This document shows positions 49,831-62,670 of a DNA stretch of 64,000 bases, in pieces. Made by a program: the position numbers and the translations under genes. The DNA is taken from contig WBMV01004761.1 of NCBI GenBank assembly GCA_013396655.1, positions 124,186 to 188,185 on the forward strand, given 5' to 3'. The notes beneath the pieces were generated by a model. That model searched no databases. It saw only the letters and a list, made by a program, of their open reading frames with translations, and had not been told where the DNA came from. This stretch comes from Campylorhamphus procurvoides (lineage: Eukaryota > Chordata > Aves > Passeriformes > Dendrocolaptidae). Numbering within the stretch: position 1 is the first letter of the stretch; the number at the start of each line of letters is the position of its first letter.

Positions 49831-52800
49831 ATGAACAGTACACATACCCTCCCTAAAAGACTGTGATGTGCCCAATCATTGTGGCACAGACACCAAAGAC
49901 AGGCTGTTGCACGGGCCTCTGAAATACGAGCTTGATTTGAAAATGTCTGAAGGCTCTAAACTCCATGAACCTAATGTGGTTCTTTAAAAATAAACATGCA
50001 AGCCCCAAGGTACAACATGGACTAAGGCAGAGGCTGTGAAGCACATCCAAGGTCTTTTGGTATAAGGCCCTACCCCAGACTCTGCTCACTCTGTAGCTCA
50101 AATGAGCTGCTCTTCATAGCTATGGTTATGGGTGTGGAAGGGGCAGGCACTGGTGAGTATTTCCCAGGGCCAAGGCCAGAATGTGGTGGTCCCACAGGTC
50201 CTTAATGGTGAGACTAGCCCTCTGTTTGTCTGTAGGTGTGGTGGGGTGAGCTCTGCCGGTGTCCCAGCAGATGAAGGATTGCAGTTCTGGGAAGGGCTTG
50301 GTAGATATCCTGTCCTGGGTACTGGGGTACTTCCAGTGGTGACCTACAGCAGCTGTAGCACAGATTGCCTGTGAGAGTGTGGGGAAATGTGAAGTTGCAT
50401 TCAGGGCCCACATTCCCTGAAGTTCCTCTTTCTGCCAGGATCTACCAAGGCAGGGCAGGAAAAGGAATGAGCCAGGGTTGGACTATCCCAAGGAAATTCT
50501 CATCTCCAGCAATGCTTTTATGGGCTTCCTTACTGCTGCTCTAACTCCCCAGTATGAATGAGAATGGTAACTGACCTGCCCTTGAGAGCTGGAACCTCCC
50601 TGGTATGGTAATGTCATCCTGTGACATCCCCGGCCCAAGAGGGCCATCATGTAGCTCACAACCGTGGCCATGTGGCCCAGTCTCTGAACCAAAGCTCTTC
50701 TTCTGATGGACCCCACTTGTGACCATGGAATCCCAATGTAGTTTCCTGTATTATAGGATTAAAGGATTTGTTGCTCTAGCTTGTAACACCAGAGGCTGGC
50801 CCTGGATAAGGAAAAAATAAACCATCCTCACATTTCTGGGACAATATGGTGCAGCAATTGAAAATCATGGTGGTCCATTCCTGGCTCTGAAATGAGGAAT
50901 GTCCTGTGGATTGAGAGAACAGCAGTCAAGCTGTGGCATGTACTGCTGATGAACATGTTCCACTTCCTGCATTCAGGAGGTAGGAAGAGTTCAGGTGTTC
51001 CCTGACATCTGGGTCCTGCCAGGCCTGGTCCTGCTCGCTCAAACAAGCACTCTATGCTGGGACAGGATAGGGGGAGGCACAGTGGAGTGAGTGACGCCCC
51101 ACCCATGCTGCTGGCCCAGTACAGTAGAAGCTCTCTGGTGGCACTGACAACAGCAGACCACTCATTCTTGGTTCACCAGGGACAGCAAAAGCTGAGCAAG
51201 CCAGAGAGCATTACCATTATGTTTCAAGCTGTTGTTTTGTTCAGACTTTCACACTTTTACCCATGTTCTGGTCCAAGCTGTTTGGGATGCACAGGAGGCT
51301 TGAGAAGGTGGTACCCATCTCCAGTGCAGGAAGGGCTATTTCTTCTGCAGGATGAGCTTCTGGGCTTTTGCATTCATGCATGACTGGAGCAAAGAAAATG
51401 GTCGTGTGCTGCCCAACCACTTGAGCTTTGCTCCTAATCACATTTACTTTCCTCTTCAAAACAAGGCCCAAGATGCCCTGTGTGTGTCTGGAGAAAGACT
51501 GTGAGAAAGACTCCTGTTCACTGGAGGCACAAAACTCATTGCTTGGAGGGGTAGATAAAGTAAGGAGAGGAGCTGGTAGGACAGCAGATGTTATCTTTGC
51601 CCTTGTTTTCTAAGTGTTATACTTGGCTCTTGACCCTTCTTCAGGAGGCCCTAGATGGCTCTAGGAAGCCTCCAATCTGTGTTTCAGAATGTTAACAGCA
51701 GTAAATAGCTGGTTTAACTGGCTTCACAAGTCCGACACTTTGCCTCAGCTCTACCTTGTGGAGGAGGGATGGGTCCCCATGAATCCTCACCTGCAGTGGG
51801 GTGAGCTGAGGACACAGGGACCTCTGGGGCATCAGATCCAGACCTGTGGAGGCAGTTCCCTCTGGAAGGCTTGATAGCTCAGGCACTGGAACTGGAGGGA
51901 GAGGGAAGTTGGGCTGGTCTCCTGCCTCTGGGAGAGGATCTACAAGCATCTGTTGGGCTCTGCGGGGCAGAATCTCTCCTTCCCCTATCCCCAGGCTTCC
52001 TTCACTGCTGGCATCTCCGCTTTCCCAGCCTGCATTACCTGTGGGCAAACTTGATGGAAAAGGCTCTGCCAATGCAGGTGGCTGGCAGGTGGTACCTTCT
52101 GTTTCTGAGGAAGTTGAGCAAACCTTAAGACTTTAAAGAATGGGGAAGCACAGAGTTAATGGGCTGTCTGATGCAAATTTTCATCCACCTGAAGCTGGGC
52201 TGAACTTCTGATCCTCCTATATGGGGTAGCTAAAGGATGGGAAAGAGCCCTGAGAGAGCCTTGTCAGATGGTATCACACAGAAGGGAGAGGGACCATAGG
52301 AAGAGGCGTTCAAGTCAGGAGCAAAAGGACTGCATAACCTGGGAGGCAGATACAGTGGTTTAAGGGCAGGTATAGGCTGCTCTGGCACTGTGCAAAGGCC
52401 AGGTACTTTTGAGAAAAAAAGGAACTACCACTCCAAAGAACTTGTGAGCTGGTGCATGAGCTCTGTATTTCCCGCACTTCAGAAGCCAGGCTTTTACTAA
52501 CTGAGAGGACAACAGATCCCACCTGAATTCTGCCATATCTCTGCTTTTTCCTACATGGACTAGGTGGGGTGGCTAGGGCCTGTTTATTGTGACCCTTTAA
52601 ACTATGCTCTGAAGAACTAGACCAAGGATTTGTGTGGTCCTTGGGGAATGTCTGAATTACAGGTATGTTAAGAGGGGTGTAGATCAAAACCAGGCTGCAC
52701 TTACGGCTCAAAAATCTGCCACTTTCCTATAGGGTGATCAGTGGATTTTAGCTCATGAATGAGGCCTGGTGTTTGCCTTTTTTCCTTCATCTCTCAGCCC

Positions 52801-53639
52801 ACTCCTTACCTAAACTGCTTTCTTGTGCCCATCCCATTCAGCAATGAACGCACTCGAACCAGGCTCAGGCACTGGTGGGACAAGCCCATATGATTAACCA
52901 GTCATTCCTGTGCATCCCTTTCACCTCTGCTTTCACCAGGCAGTGCCTCAAGCTGCCCCATTCTCTACCCCTCTAAATCATCTGTATCTAAGGGACCATT
53001 TGCACAATCAGAAAAGTCTGATGTTTCCTCTACTCCCCTCCTGAGATGCACCAAATTTCAAGACAAGCTGAGGAAGGGGTTACATTGCAAAGCATATTAA
53101 AGCATATACTTTAGCCTTGGGCTTTCTGGTCCCAGAGAGGGCAGCAGGAGTCCTGTGCTGCAGTTGTGTCCCCGCTAGTGTCGAAGATCTGGAGCAAGGC
53201 TCCCAGGACTTAGCTGACTCAGTTTCACACACATTTGATACTGAATGTGAGGGGTGGGTAACTTAGCTAGGGCTGACAATTGCTTCAGCCTGGGGGCTGA
53301 ATTCATTGACACAATATCTGTAAAGTCAAGTGCTTACCTGGTGGTGTAATGCAGCATCACCTCACTGACAATACAGCCCCCAGCCCTGCCTAGGCTCTGC
53401 CTCTGAGCAGAGGTGAGCTCTCAGTGAGTACTCACTGCTGTGGCTTTTTAATTAAGAGAGCCCAGGCCTTTGAATGGGCTTTGGGTTGACTTTCTACCAG
53501 GTCTCAGCCTGGCTTGGGTGCTGGACTCATATGTGCATCTGAGATCTGGTGGGGTTGTGGCAGCTTGTGGCTCAGCTGCATTGAGACATCAAACCTGAGC
53601 GAAAGCCCCTGATGCCATGCAGAAGGGTTAACAGTCTGC

Positions 53640-53780
53640 TTGCTCCCTAGCTGCTTCGCAGAGCTTTGTTCATTGGAGTATTAAATTCCACAGCTGTAAA
53701 TAATCTGCAGCAGGAGAGATTATCAAGGCCTTGAGAAGAAGCAGCTTTTATTAATAAGATCAGTTCTCTCTGCAAAGTAT
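53640..53780. other. Candidate conserved non-coding element
   Basis: An AT-rich, complex stretch (gtattaaattccacagctgt, aaataatctgcagcagg, gcttttattaataagatcag) in a GC-richer setting, without repeat or coding character. Enhancer status is a guess based on composition and homeodomain-like words. Confidence 0.3.
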
Positions 53781-56199
53781 CACGTAGTTGCTCTCGACCC
53801 TTTCCCTGCTGTCTCGCCAGGCATTGCTAGGGCCCAGCAGTGTACCTTCCCCACCTCCATCCTGTGCCACCCATCCTCCTGCCATGCTCCTCTGTCTTGG
53901 TGTTGTTGATCAGCAAATATGGCTCTTAGCGACCAGCAGTGCAGGCTAGAAATACTCCCTGCTTTACTTGAAATGTAATTGTGGTGTGACATGGCCTGGC
54001 TGCTGCTAGCTGAGGCAGGGAGGTGACAGGACACATCCTTCCTGGGACAGGAATGTGGTACTGTTCACGGTCATGGCACCTGCCTCTGCCGTGCTGGAGG
54101 CTGCTCCACCTGACTCCTCCAGGGGTATGGCTGCGGGCAGGCACAGCATGCAGGGCCTGGACAGTGTTGATTTAGAATCATGTGGTTTGGTGTCTGGGAG
54201 CTTTTTTCCAGAGCATCCTCAGGTGAAGGCAAGAGGATCACAACTGCCTAGGGTGGAATAGCTCTAGCCAGGAGGCCAGCCCAAGAGAGGCTTTTTAGGA
54301 TGGACATCAGGGCTTGGCTCTCTTTCAAGCCTCCCAATCCCTGGGTATTCCTCACTCCTATGTGAGGGAGAATTCCCTTGTCAAATTACTCCTCAAACCC
54401 TACTCCCCTTCACAAGTCTTTTCTGGTCTTCTGAGCACATTCCCAGCAGTGATGGATTCCCTCTGCCACTAAAGCTGAGAACACAGCACAGTTTGTGGCT
54501 CAGCTGGAGGGACATCAGACCTTATTGTCATTCCCATGTCCAGGAAGTGGCTGTGGCTGTGATGGCTCCCCACCATGTTGCACTGACACACCTGGTGTAG
54601 GACTCTGCTGAGCTTTTAGCTTTCTTTTCTGGCAGAGATAGAGAGCCAACATGAGATTCCTATGCCCCTAAATATCCATAAGCAGTGCACAGACATCCTC
54701 CTTCTCTGCTGGGAAAGGGATTGGTATTGGGGATCTGCAAATGCTTTGAGTTTGGGCGGAGGGAGTCCCCCAGTTTGCACTGGGTTTTCAGGACACTGTA
54801 AGCATTGCCAGGAGCACTAGCCCCACGGTAAGGCCACTGAGATGTGAGCATCAGCTCATCCTGCCACTTACTACTTTCCTGGCAAAGCTGTTGAGTCCAG
54901 AGCTAATCCTGACCAGGCACGTCTTTCCCCCTCCCTCCCCCCATCATTTACTCTACTCACTCCTCCTCCCTATATCCCCAAAGAAGCTTCTGCCCCGCTG
55001 ACCAAAGCATCACTTTTAATTAAAATGGTCCCCCTCTGATATGCTGTCTCAAAGTCTCCAGTTCTTCCCACTGGGCTCCAGCCAGAGGGACGTGCGGGGG
55101 CAGAGTATCACATCAAAATCTCACTGAACTGCAGCCAGGGAAAGTCAAAGCAGAGAAAGCAGCTGATGGCCTCACTACCCTGCTGCCAATGGGCTCTCAG
55201 CAAGGGCAAGCTCTGGCCCAAGAAAGTCAGGGAATGAGACATGGGCTTTCTCCCTGCAGAGGCGTGCAGAACTGTGGATGCCCAGGGGAGGTCGTGAATG
55301 AATCCTGTGAGCAGTACAGTAAGGTTAGAGGTCATCAGCTCACCGGGCACGTTTGATGTACCTGCAGGAGAACCAAGCTGGTGGCCATGCACAGTGCTTG
55401 GTGGGGCTTTGGAAGACTCCTCCAAGGTCCTAGGAGGAGTAAGGGCGGAACACCTGTTGAGGTTTGTAAAATGGGGAAGCTCAGAGACAGGTCAGTAAGA
55501 GTATCCAAAGGATCTCCTTCTAAATGGAGACAAGCTTTTCTACCTAGGTTACAGGTATCTACGTGATTACCTGGAGCAAGGGCTGCCTGCTCCAAGGTGG
55601 CTTAGCTCTCAAGCAAAACACCTTCATGTCCCCCTGCTCCTGGAGTTCTGGCAGTTTTTCCAGGGATTAGGGCAGACCTCAGGGGTTTGTAACTCCCCTG
55701 GGGTCCCACATGGAGCCATTCCTCCCACTTCCCTGGGGAGAGTGAGTGACAGCTCCACCTCCAGGGAAGTTGCTGAAACTTCCCTGGTCCGGGGTCCTGC
55801 AGTGTCACAGTTGTTGGTAGTTCTTCAGACATGCTGCAGGGTTAGCTCTGAGCACCTGAACTGTCAGGGTGTTTCAACTCTTACATGGGCATATCCCCAT
55901 CCCAACCTATATGGGATGTATGCCACACATGGCTACTCTGATCCTCACACCTCACAGGTGGGTGCAACAAGTGGGCACTCCATGGTGTTGGTGGGGTGCT
56001 GATGACCAGGTTTTACTCAAGCCCCTACAAAGACCCCAACCCTTGTGCCTCAGGAAGTGGAAATTTAGCCTTCTGGCAGGAGGTGAGCCAAGCCAGGGAG
56101 GGGTAGGGAAAAGGCCCTGCTGTGCGGTGGGGAGGACTCTCTGAGGAGCTTGAAACCCACATGGGGGTTCTTAGGGGATATGGATTCTTCGGGGCCTCT

Positions 56200-56420
56200 C
56201 ATCTGTTGAGGCATTATTATAGCAGCCCCCCACTGTCACATTCTGCCATAGAGTGAGAAGTCTCGTGCACTCATACGAGCCTGTGGCATCAGCTAGCAGT
56301 AAATTGAAATTCTTTTCCTCCTGGACATGCTGGGCTGAATCCACGGGCACTAATGGAAACTGCCAGGACGCGTGTGTGCTGCTTTATTAAAGTATGGAGC
56401 ATTTTGTCCCTGGATGGCAG
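56200..56420. other. Candidate conserved non-coding element
   Basis: A complex block with gcattattatagcagcc, agcagtaaattgaaattctt and gtgctgctttattaaagtat next to the GC-rich region that follows. It includes a short CTCGT…ACGAG inverted repeat at about 56,263-56,280. No frame or repeat family is recognised. Confidence 0.3.
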
Positions 56421-58429
56421 GTGGCAGGAGTCAAGGATGTGCCCGATCCGTGTTTTCTCCCCGCTCCTGTCAGCTTTGCTCTGCTAACAGAGCCTGTTGC
56501 CCCCTCCCACGCAGCCTCCTCACCGACCCGGTCCCCGTCCCCATCCCCGTCCCCATCCCCGTCCCCATCCCCATCCCCTGCAAGGCGGGCGGTGGCCACA
56601 GGGTGTCAGGCGGGTTCCGGGATGCCTTCCCATGGAGCCGGGCTGCGGGACCGCCGCCTGCCGCCCGTGGGACCGGCGGTCCCGGCGCGCCTGGGAAGCA
56701 CGCCTCGTAAACTTAGGGGCACGGCTTGCTGCAGCAGACACCCCTGAGCGCGCCTCTCTCCAGGGGAAGGATGGCTTCTATTCTTTTTCCCACGTAGGGA
56801 GGGAGACACTTTTTTTTTTCCCAGGTGCTGTGTGAATTTTGCCTTTCAGAGTAGGGGAAGGAGGGCTGGTGGTCTTCTGTCTGGAGCACCCCAGGTGAGA
56901 TGAGTTGTGCTGTGCCCTCAGCCACCGGCTGCGAAATGCAGAGGAAGGCTTCCCAGCGCGGGGATCAAAGGGCCTTGGATAGCAGAATAGTGAACAGGGA
57001 GTGTTGGCAAACAGGGCTGCCATTGCTTGGGGAAGAAAGCGCCTGAGCAGGAGTACGGGAAAACGCTGAGCTCAAGGGAGTGTGCAACCCCAGCAGGAAA
57101 ACAGGATCAGGAGGTTCGTGCTGCTGAATGACCCTGGAACCAGGGCAGGCACCAGCTGGACCTTGAATCAAGTTCAGTTGTGCTTCTCCCAGCTCTTTGC
57201 TTTGTGGCTGCACCGGGTGTGTGTGTGTGATCCAATTTTTCCCATTGCTTTTTCGTGGCGGAGGCGGGGGAGCTGGTGCAGAGAGAGAGCAGGCTGGGGA
57301 GGATGCATCAGTAAGTGACGTGTGATGCTGGAGCGAGCAGTGGCCCAGCCTCACTCAGGTGCAGCTCTCCGTGCTGTGCCTCACGTACAGAGACACTGTC
57401 TATCCTCCAGCTATTTACCACCAGCTCATTTTGCAAACGCTGCACTCACAAGATTTTTTTTCCCCTCCCTCCCTCTCCCGTCCCTGTAGAGATGCTCAGT
57501 GTTTCCCATTCAGCTTCAAGTACAAGGTCTTCCACCTACACAGGTGTTGCATACGTTGACCCACCTGCAAGTTGTTCTGTTTGGCCTTTCCAAATTCACC
57601 CCCTTCCCCTTCTCCCACGCCATTGGGGCTTTCTGGCAGAGAGGGCTCTGGTGAACAAAGAGGGAGGGATGGTAGGATCTGAGATGCTGCAAGGGGGGGA
57701 TACAGGGCCATGAGCCTGGAGGTCCAGCCCCTGCTGGCCTGCAGGGATATTTGCTTCCCACTGGGGCATGGGGCTGCCATCTTTGTTGCCTGGGGATAAC
57801 TATCCTTTGCTAGGGAGGGAGGAGGGAAGGAAGAAAGAAAAGGAAAGCTATGGGGGATTTAGGAGAGTCCCCTGATGTGTGAAGGCACAAGACTTTATTT
57901 CTGTGAGTGCTAGTAAGGGATGTGGAATAACACCCAACCAGGGATTGCCCCATTGTATGCTGAGGAGGGAGAATAGAACAGTGTAAGGAGAGAGTGGTGG
58001 GAGTCTAAGCCCTCCCAACAGGGAACTGGAAAGAGATTGCTGAGGGAAAGAGGCTGCCCCTCAGTGTCTCCTCCTGAAGGGGGTTTCTTGGCCCTAGGAG
58101 GGTTTCTTCCTGAGCAGGGGCGATGGCTAACTCACCCTTCTCCTGGTAGGCATATGCTACTCTCATTCGCATTTTAAAGCCTCATGCCCGTGATTTGTTA
58201 TAGGAGAAGCCGGATTTTTATCTCCCCTATCTCCCCCGTGCTTAGTGAGGGCTTTGTGGATTTAAGGAGGTACCTGAAAACAAGAGCTGGGGGTTTCCCT
58301 AGGGGTGAGAAGCCAGACAACATAGCTAGGAGGCTGCTGTCTCTGCCACCTCTTGATTTCCAGCAGCTTGGGCTGGCTGCTCAGCACCCCGAGAGTGGTG
58401 AGAAGAGTCCCCCAAATACAGCCGGAGCG
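56421..58429. other. Intergenic, GC-rich shoulder before the second CpG island
   Basis: CpG density is raised at 56,600-56,760, including a 6-bp palindromic arm pair GGGACC/GGTCCC at 56,669-56,683; the sequence then returns to ordinary composition. No coding exon recognised. Confidence 0.45.
56530..56578. repeat. GC-rich hexanucleotide repeat (CCCCRT)n
   Basis: About eight copies of a six-base unit alternating ccccgt and ccccat. The opposite strand is a G4-prone GGGGAY array. It gives spurious repetitive frames (PSPSPS, GDGDGD, RPHPRP) on both strands. Confidence 0.95.
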
Positions 58430-59130
58430 CACCTGAGGCTGGGGTGAGGGGCTGGACGGAGAGACCCCAGCTTGGCTTGAAGGGGTTGCCGTTTTGCCCC
58501 TTGGGAAGTGTCGTGCGGGCTTTGGGGTGGCGATGGGGCCGGGGCTGCGGGCTGGGGTGGCGGGGCTGCCCGCGGGGCGGCGGACAGGGCGTCGTACGCT
58601 ACAGTAGGTGGCAGTGCCGCCCGGATTTTATGAATGGACGAGGAGGAGGAGGGGAGGCAGATGGATGCGGGGAGGTGGTGATGGAGAAGCGCGGGGGGGC
58701 GGAATTTTCTGGCTGTGCTCCGGCCTCCACCTCCGTCCCCCTCGCCCCTGCGCCCTCCCCCCGGCATTAGCATAGGCCTGCCCGGGTTTACATGTCGGGC
58801 TGCACGTTGCCGCGGCCGGATCCAGCAGCCAAGCAGCGCTGGCAGCCGCCCCGAGTCAGCTGCTCACCCGCGAGCAGCGGCGCGGCGGGGCGAGGAGAGG
58901 AACGGGGCGGGCGGCGGGGAGGCGCCCGCGGGCACCGCGTTAAGGTGTCCTCACCGAGATGGAGCCCGCCCGCACCCTGACCCCGCACCGGGGTCCCCGA
59001 GCTGGGCACGCACCCCATAAGCTTTACGCTGGGCTCCCGCCCTGCCTTCGAACCGCAGAGTAACAATCCCCCCGCCCCATCCCCAGGGATGCGGTCCAGG
59101 CACCCCTCGGGATGCTTTTGGCAGCCGCAG
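58430..59130. promoter_or_regulatory. CpG island without a recognised gene
   Basis: A dense CpG cluster of about 700 bases (many cgcgg, gccgcg and cggcg words), 14 kb past the end of MRPL14. It contains a CTCF-like motif, an ATTAGCAT octamer-like word (58,766-58,773) and a GAGTCAGC half MARE/AP-1 word (58,854-58,861). Splice-donor-like GTGAGG and GTGAGC words occur on the minus strand. No coding frame here resembles a protein. It could be the promoter of a long non-coding RNA, an unrecognised first exon, or an orphan regulatory island. Confidence 0.65.
58601..58614 (+). promoter_or_regulatory. CTCF-like binding motif
   Basis: ACAGTAGGTGGCAG matches the CTCF core CCASYAGRKGGCRS at 13 of 14 positions, only the first base differing. 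It lies inside the CpG island. Occupancy is not known. Confidence 0.65.
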
Positions 59131-59429
59131 GGTCGGGGTGCTGGGGGCGGGCTGGGCTTTGGGGGGCGCAGCTGCCTCGTCCTGTCAGCCAAGTCCTTTC
59201 TCCCTGCTGCCTATTTCTATGCCCGGCCTCGCCGGAGCATCCTCTTCTGCAGCTTCTTTGTGCCCTGCGGGATGTTCACAGCCCCCCATCCTGCTCTCCC
59301 ATGACCCACTTCTTGCCTCAGAGGTGCCCTTTGGTGGGGAAAGCCAGAGGAAGAAGCAGAGTAACTCCCTGCCATTTTCTGGCAGAGAAGCTGGGAGTGA
59401 GGTCTGCTTGGTGCCTTGAGATAGGGAGA

Positions 59430-59551
59430 GGAAAAGCCCTTTTTTTTTTTTCTTTTGTGTGTGTGTTTTTTTTTTTGTTTATTTGTTTTGTTGGTGTTTT
59501 TTGTTATTGTCTTTTTGTGGGAGGTTTTGTTTTGCTTTTGTTTTGTTTCTG
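59430..59551. repeat. T/GT-rich low-complexity tract
   Basis: About 120 bases made almost only of T and G (T-runs, gtgtgtgtg, ttgttttgttttg) just right of the CpG island. The open frame across it encodes only F/V/C/L-rich low-complexity peptide. Confidence 0.9.
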
Positions 59552-62480
59552 GGGCCTCTGAGGCTCACCTGGGACAGCATGTGTTGGTTGTTTCCAGCTG
59601 GATCCGGGATTTCCCACTGTAGGAACCAGGACAATAGCATCTCTGGCACAGCTGTGGGACGGATGACTGAGCAGCAGAAGTGACTGTGCACAGCCCCAAA
59701 GACTTCCCTCTTCCTCCTGCATCCCCTGCCTCAAGCGGGTGTGGGTCACGCCTGCACTGAAGCACGGGACAGCCCTTGCTGTTCCTGGGAGGCAGTGGCC
59801 TGGGGAAATCGTTGCTTTCCTATCTGCTCTGCCCATTCTGCCACACGGGGAATAAAATTTCCCCCAGAGGTAGCTTTGTCTGCCTGCATTGGTGAGGTTT
59901 CCTTCCGGGGAGTGCTGGAGGTTCAGAGCTCCTCAAGGGGAGCTTTGGAAGACACCCCCGAGAGTGGCACTTCTCCAGGAGTGAAAATCTAATATGACTT
60001 TTTTGAATAGCATATTGACCCAGTTCCTTGTGCGGGTACCTACCCATGTGCCACCCCCATGCCACTGTGCAGGAGCAGAACTGTCCTGCTGTGTGGACCA
60101 GGGATCCCGCAGAAAACCTCAACACAGTGCTTACAGCAGCTGGACCCCATTTTTCAGCAGTGCCCACATTACTTATGGGATGTGGACAGGGATGGTGCTG
60201 CAGCACTGACCCCCACAGCGAGGCTGGCTGTGCCCCAGGGATGGTATTGTGCAGATCTGGTGGTGGCTTTGGAACTGTTTGGGCACCAGTTCAGACCCAC
60301 TGGTCCCACTTGAGCCTGGATGATCCCACCTGCCTGACCTAAATCCCACAGTGGTTTCAGCAGGACACGGCTTTCCATCACCCCTTGCCTGAACCAGTTA
60401 GGTAAGATTGCTGCATGCTGGGAGGTGGTTACTTCGTGCCACTCTGAAGGAGTCCATGCTTCAGTGGCATCCTGGATCCCGCAGGATCCTTCATCCAGAG
60501 GACAGGCAAGAGGGGGACTCTCCAGGCAGTGGAGTGAGGTGCCCCTGGGGCCAAGAGAGGATGCAGGAGGAAGACAGGAGAGCCTATAGTGACATGGGTA
60601 CTTTCACCTCACGGTTGGCAGGAGGTCCCTGCCAGATTTTGCACTTTGCAGCACCTCCAAGCCACCAGCAGCATAGGCCTTGATGGGGTTTGAGACCAGG
60701 GAGGACTAGGGTGCACCTTGCCACCCCCCATATATTAGCCTGACCTGAGCAAAGAAGAGCATCTAAATTCCAGACCAAGCATGGAGCAGAACCCAGCCAC
60801 TCCACTGGGCCTGCAGTTTCTCACCTCCACCCTGTGACCAGCATTAGCTCTTGCTTCTTGGCTGCCAGGCACTTGAACGATCCTTTGCTTGGACAAGCTG
60901 TCAATCCAGGGATTTTTGTTTTCATATTAAACCAGCTAAGTATTCAAAATCGCTTCCAGCTACCGCCACGGGGAAAGCAATTCCAAGATACATAAATCCT
61001 TGCCAAACCTTCCTGCACTACCTCTGAGACAGCAGTGCCACTGCCCTCTGGTTCTGCCAGGAGTGGGTGTGTGGCAGGTCTCTGACCCCCTGTCTGGCAC
61101 TCACACAGTGCCCAGCTGAGCTCATGGGGAGAGCACCTCTCTGCAAACCTGCCAGCCAGTGCACAGGAGCTCACCCTGATACCACTCTGTTGAAGGGCTT
61201 TCAAATGCGTGCCCCGACCTCTGCCCTCAGTAAGCAAGTGCAAGTCAGGAAGAAGTGGGTCATACCTGTCTGCAGCCCCAGGTGTGGGTATGTAGGATGG
61301 TGGAGCCAATATGCACCCCACCTTCCTGTGGCCAGGTCCCTGTGGGTAAGAGAGACTCACTCTACATCCATACATGGGGCAGTGTGAGACATCACCATAT
61401 AGGACAGTCACACTCGAGCTATTTGCTGCCTGCCTGGCACTTTGTCTCGCTGGTTTTAACCCATGTGGTTTGCGGGACCTGGAGCTTGTTGGCCTGCCGG
61501 GCACACCACACAGCGTGTCCCTTTTCCAGGGTGAGCTAGTCTGGCTCTCCCAGTCCCATTTTGGGAAGCAGGGATCAGAGGAGTACGTCCTGGCCGGCAC
61601 GTAGGCCATCCTTGAGTAATGACTGAGTGTTTGGCCGTCTGATGCAATGAACTAATTAGGAATTTGCTGTCACCACAGCTGGATTCACCTGGCTTGTATG
61701 CTGCAGCCGGGTGATTCTCACTCCGTGTGACAGTCCTGCAGCCTTGTCAAGCACCAGGAATAGCAGCGAGGGGATCACATGGCCACTCTGGCTGTTCTCC
61801 CCTGCACTGTGCCAGCCTCCTGGAAGCCACGCGTGCAAGTGTCATGAGGTGGTTTCAGTGGCCATGGAGGAGGAACATGCTCCTCCTTACCAGCCCTGAG
61901 GACAGGCAGGTGACATGTCTCCTGATGTGGCTGAAGCACAGCCCTGGCAGCCTGGAGTGGTGGTTGTGGCACCCCTCCTCTCTGGGATTTAGCCAAGATA
62001 GCCAAGGGCAGTAAGGTGACCTGATACTTTTGGAAATGTCTCCTTGCTGCTTTGCAAGGAATCTCCTGCTAGACAAAGAGCTGAGCAGGGCAGACCTGTG
62101 CTCCTTGCAGCAGGAAAGCATCCTGCTGCCTTTCCAGGCACAGCACTCCACTTGGACTGACCCTGTAGTGGATGTCCAGCAGCTGTGAGGTGGTGTAGGC
62201 AAAACAGGCAAGGACTCCACTTCCAGAGGAACTAGCAATACAGAGAATCCTTCAGTGCCAGTGAATAATTTTCGTATCTATCCAAGTGGCACAGGTTGTG
62301 TATGGGACCTTCAACACTTATGCTAACTCAGGGCATGCCAGCATCACTGGGTTTTCCCCCAGGGAACCCCTGGAAAGAGCCCACTTCTAGCATATCCCAA
62401 GGGCTGGCTGAGAACTGCTATGGTGACCATGAAGGTGGGGAGTCCTGGGGAAAACATGCTGGGCACAAGCAGAAATCAGC
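59552..62480. other. Intergenic sequence, right part
   Basis: No gene recognised. A minus-strand frame of 221 codons at 61,609-60,944 shows no known motif and is overlapped by other open frames. An AT-rich homeodomain-like block (gatgcaatgaactaattagg) lies at 61,600-61,680, and a smaller one at 60,900-60,970. Confidence 0.45.
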
Positions 62481-62499
62481 CACAGCTGCTGGAAGAGAC

Positions 62500-62670
62500 T
62501 TGGATAGGAAAAGGGTTCAGCTCATGGAAAATGAATTAGTGTTGACATTCACCGAACATTTGTTTAGTTTAAGCAATATGGCTCAAGGTTGCTCAGCTGT
62601 GGTGAGCCGGTCAACACAGCACTTACTGGATATCTTTCAGTGTTGCTGTTCATGCCAATGACCAAGTGAC
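62500..62670. other. Candidate conserved non-coding element
   Basis: A complex sequence with forkhead-like TGTTTAG and other AT-rich words (acatttgtttagtttaagca, then atatggctcaagg), flanked by GC-richer intergenic DNA. Not coding by appearance. Confidence 0.3.

Larger units (their letters stand above)
44263..56380. other. Intergenic region downstream of MRPL14
   Basis: No gene recognised. Open frames of up to about 190 codons overlap on both strands, carry no recognisable motif and change frame without splice logic. Contents noted: a T-run at 45,670-45,683, a 17-base tandem duplication at 46,103-46,136, an old CR1-like relic near 49.7 kb and two AT-rich blocks that may be conserved non-coding elements (53.6 and 56.2 kb). 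In human the remembered next protein-coding gene on this side is VEGFA, well separated, so a gene-poor regulatory interval is plausible. Confidence 0.55.

Noticed and set aside
60944..61609. Minus-strand frame of 221 codons
   Set aside because: No recognisable motif, competing frames on the other strand, and composition like the neighbouring intergenic sequence.
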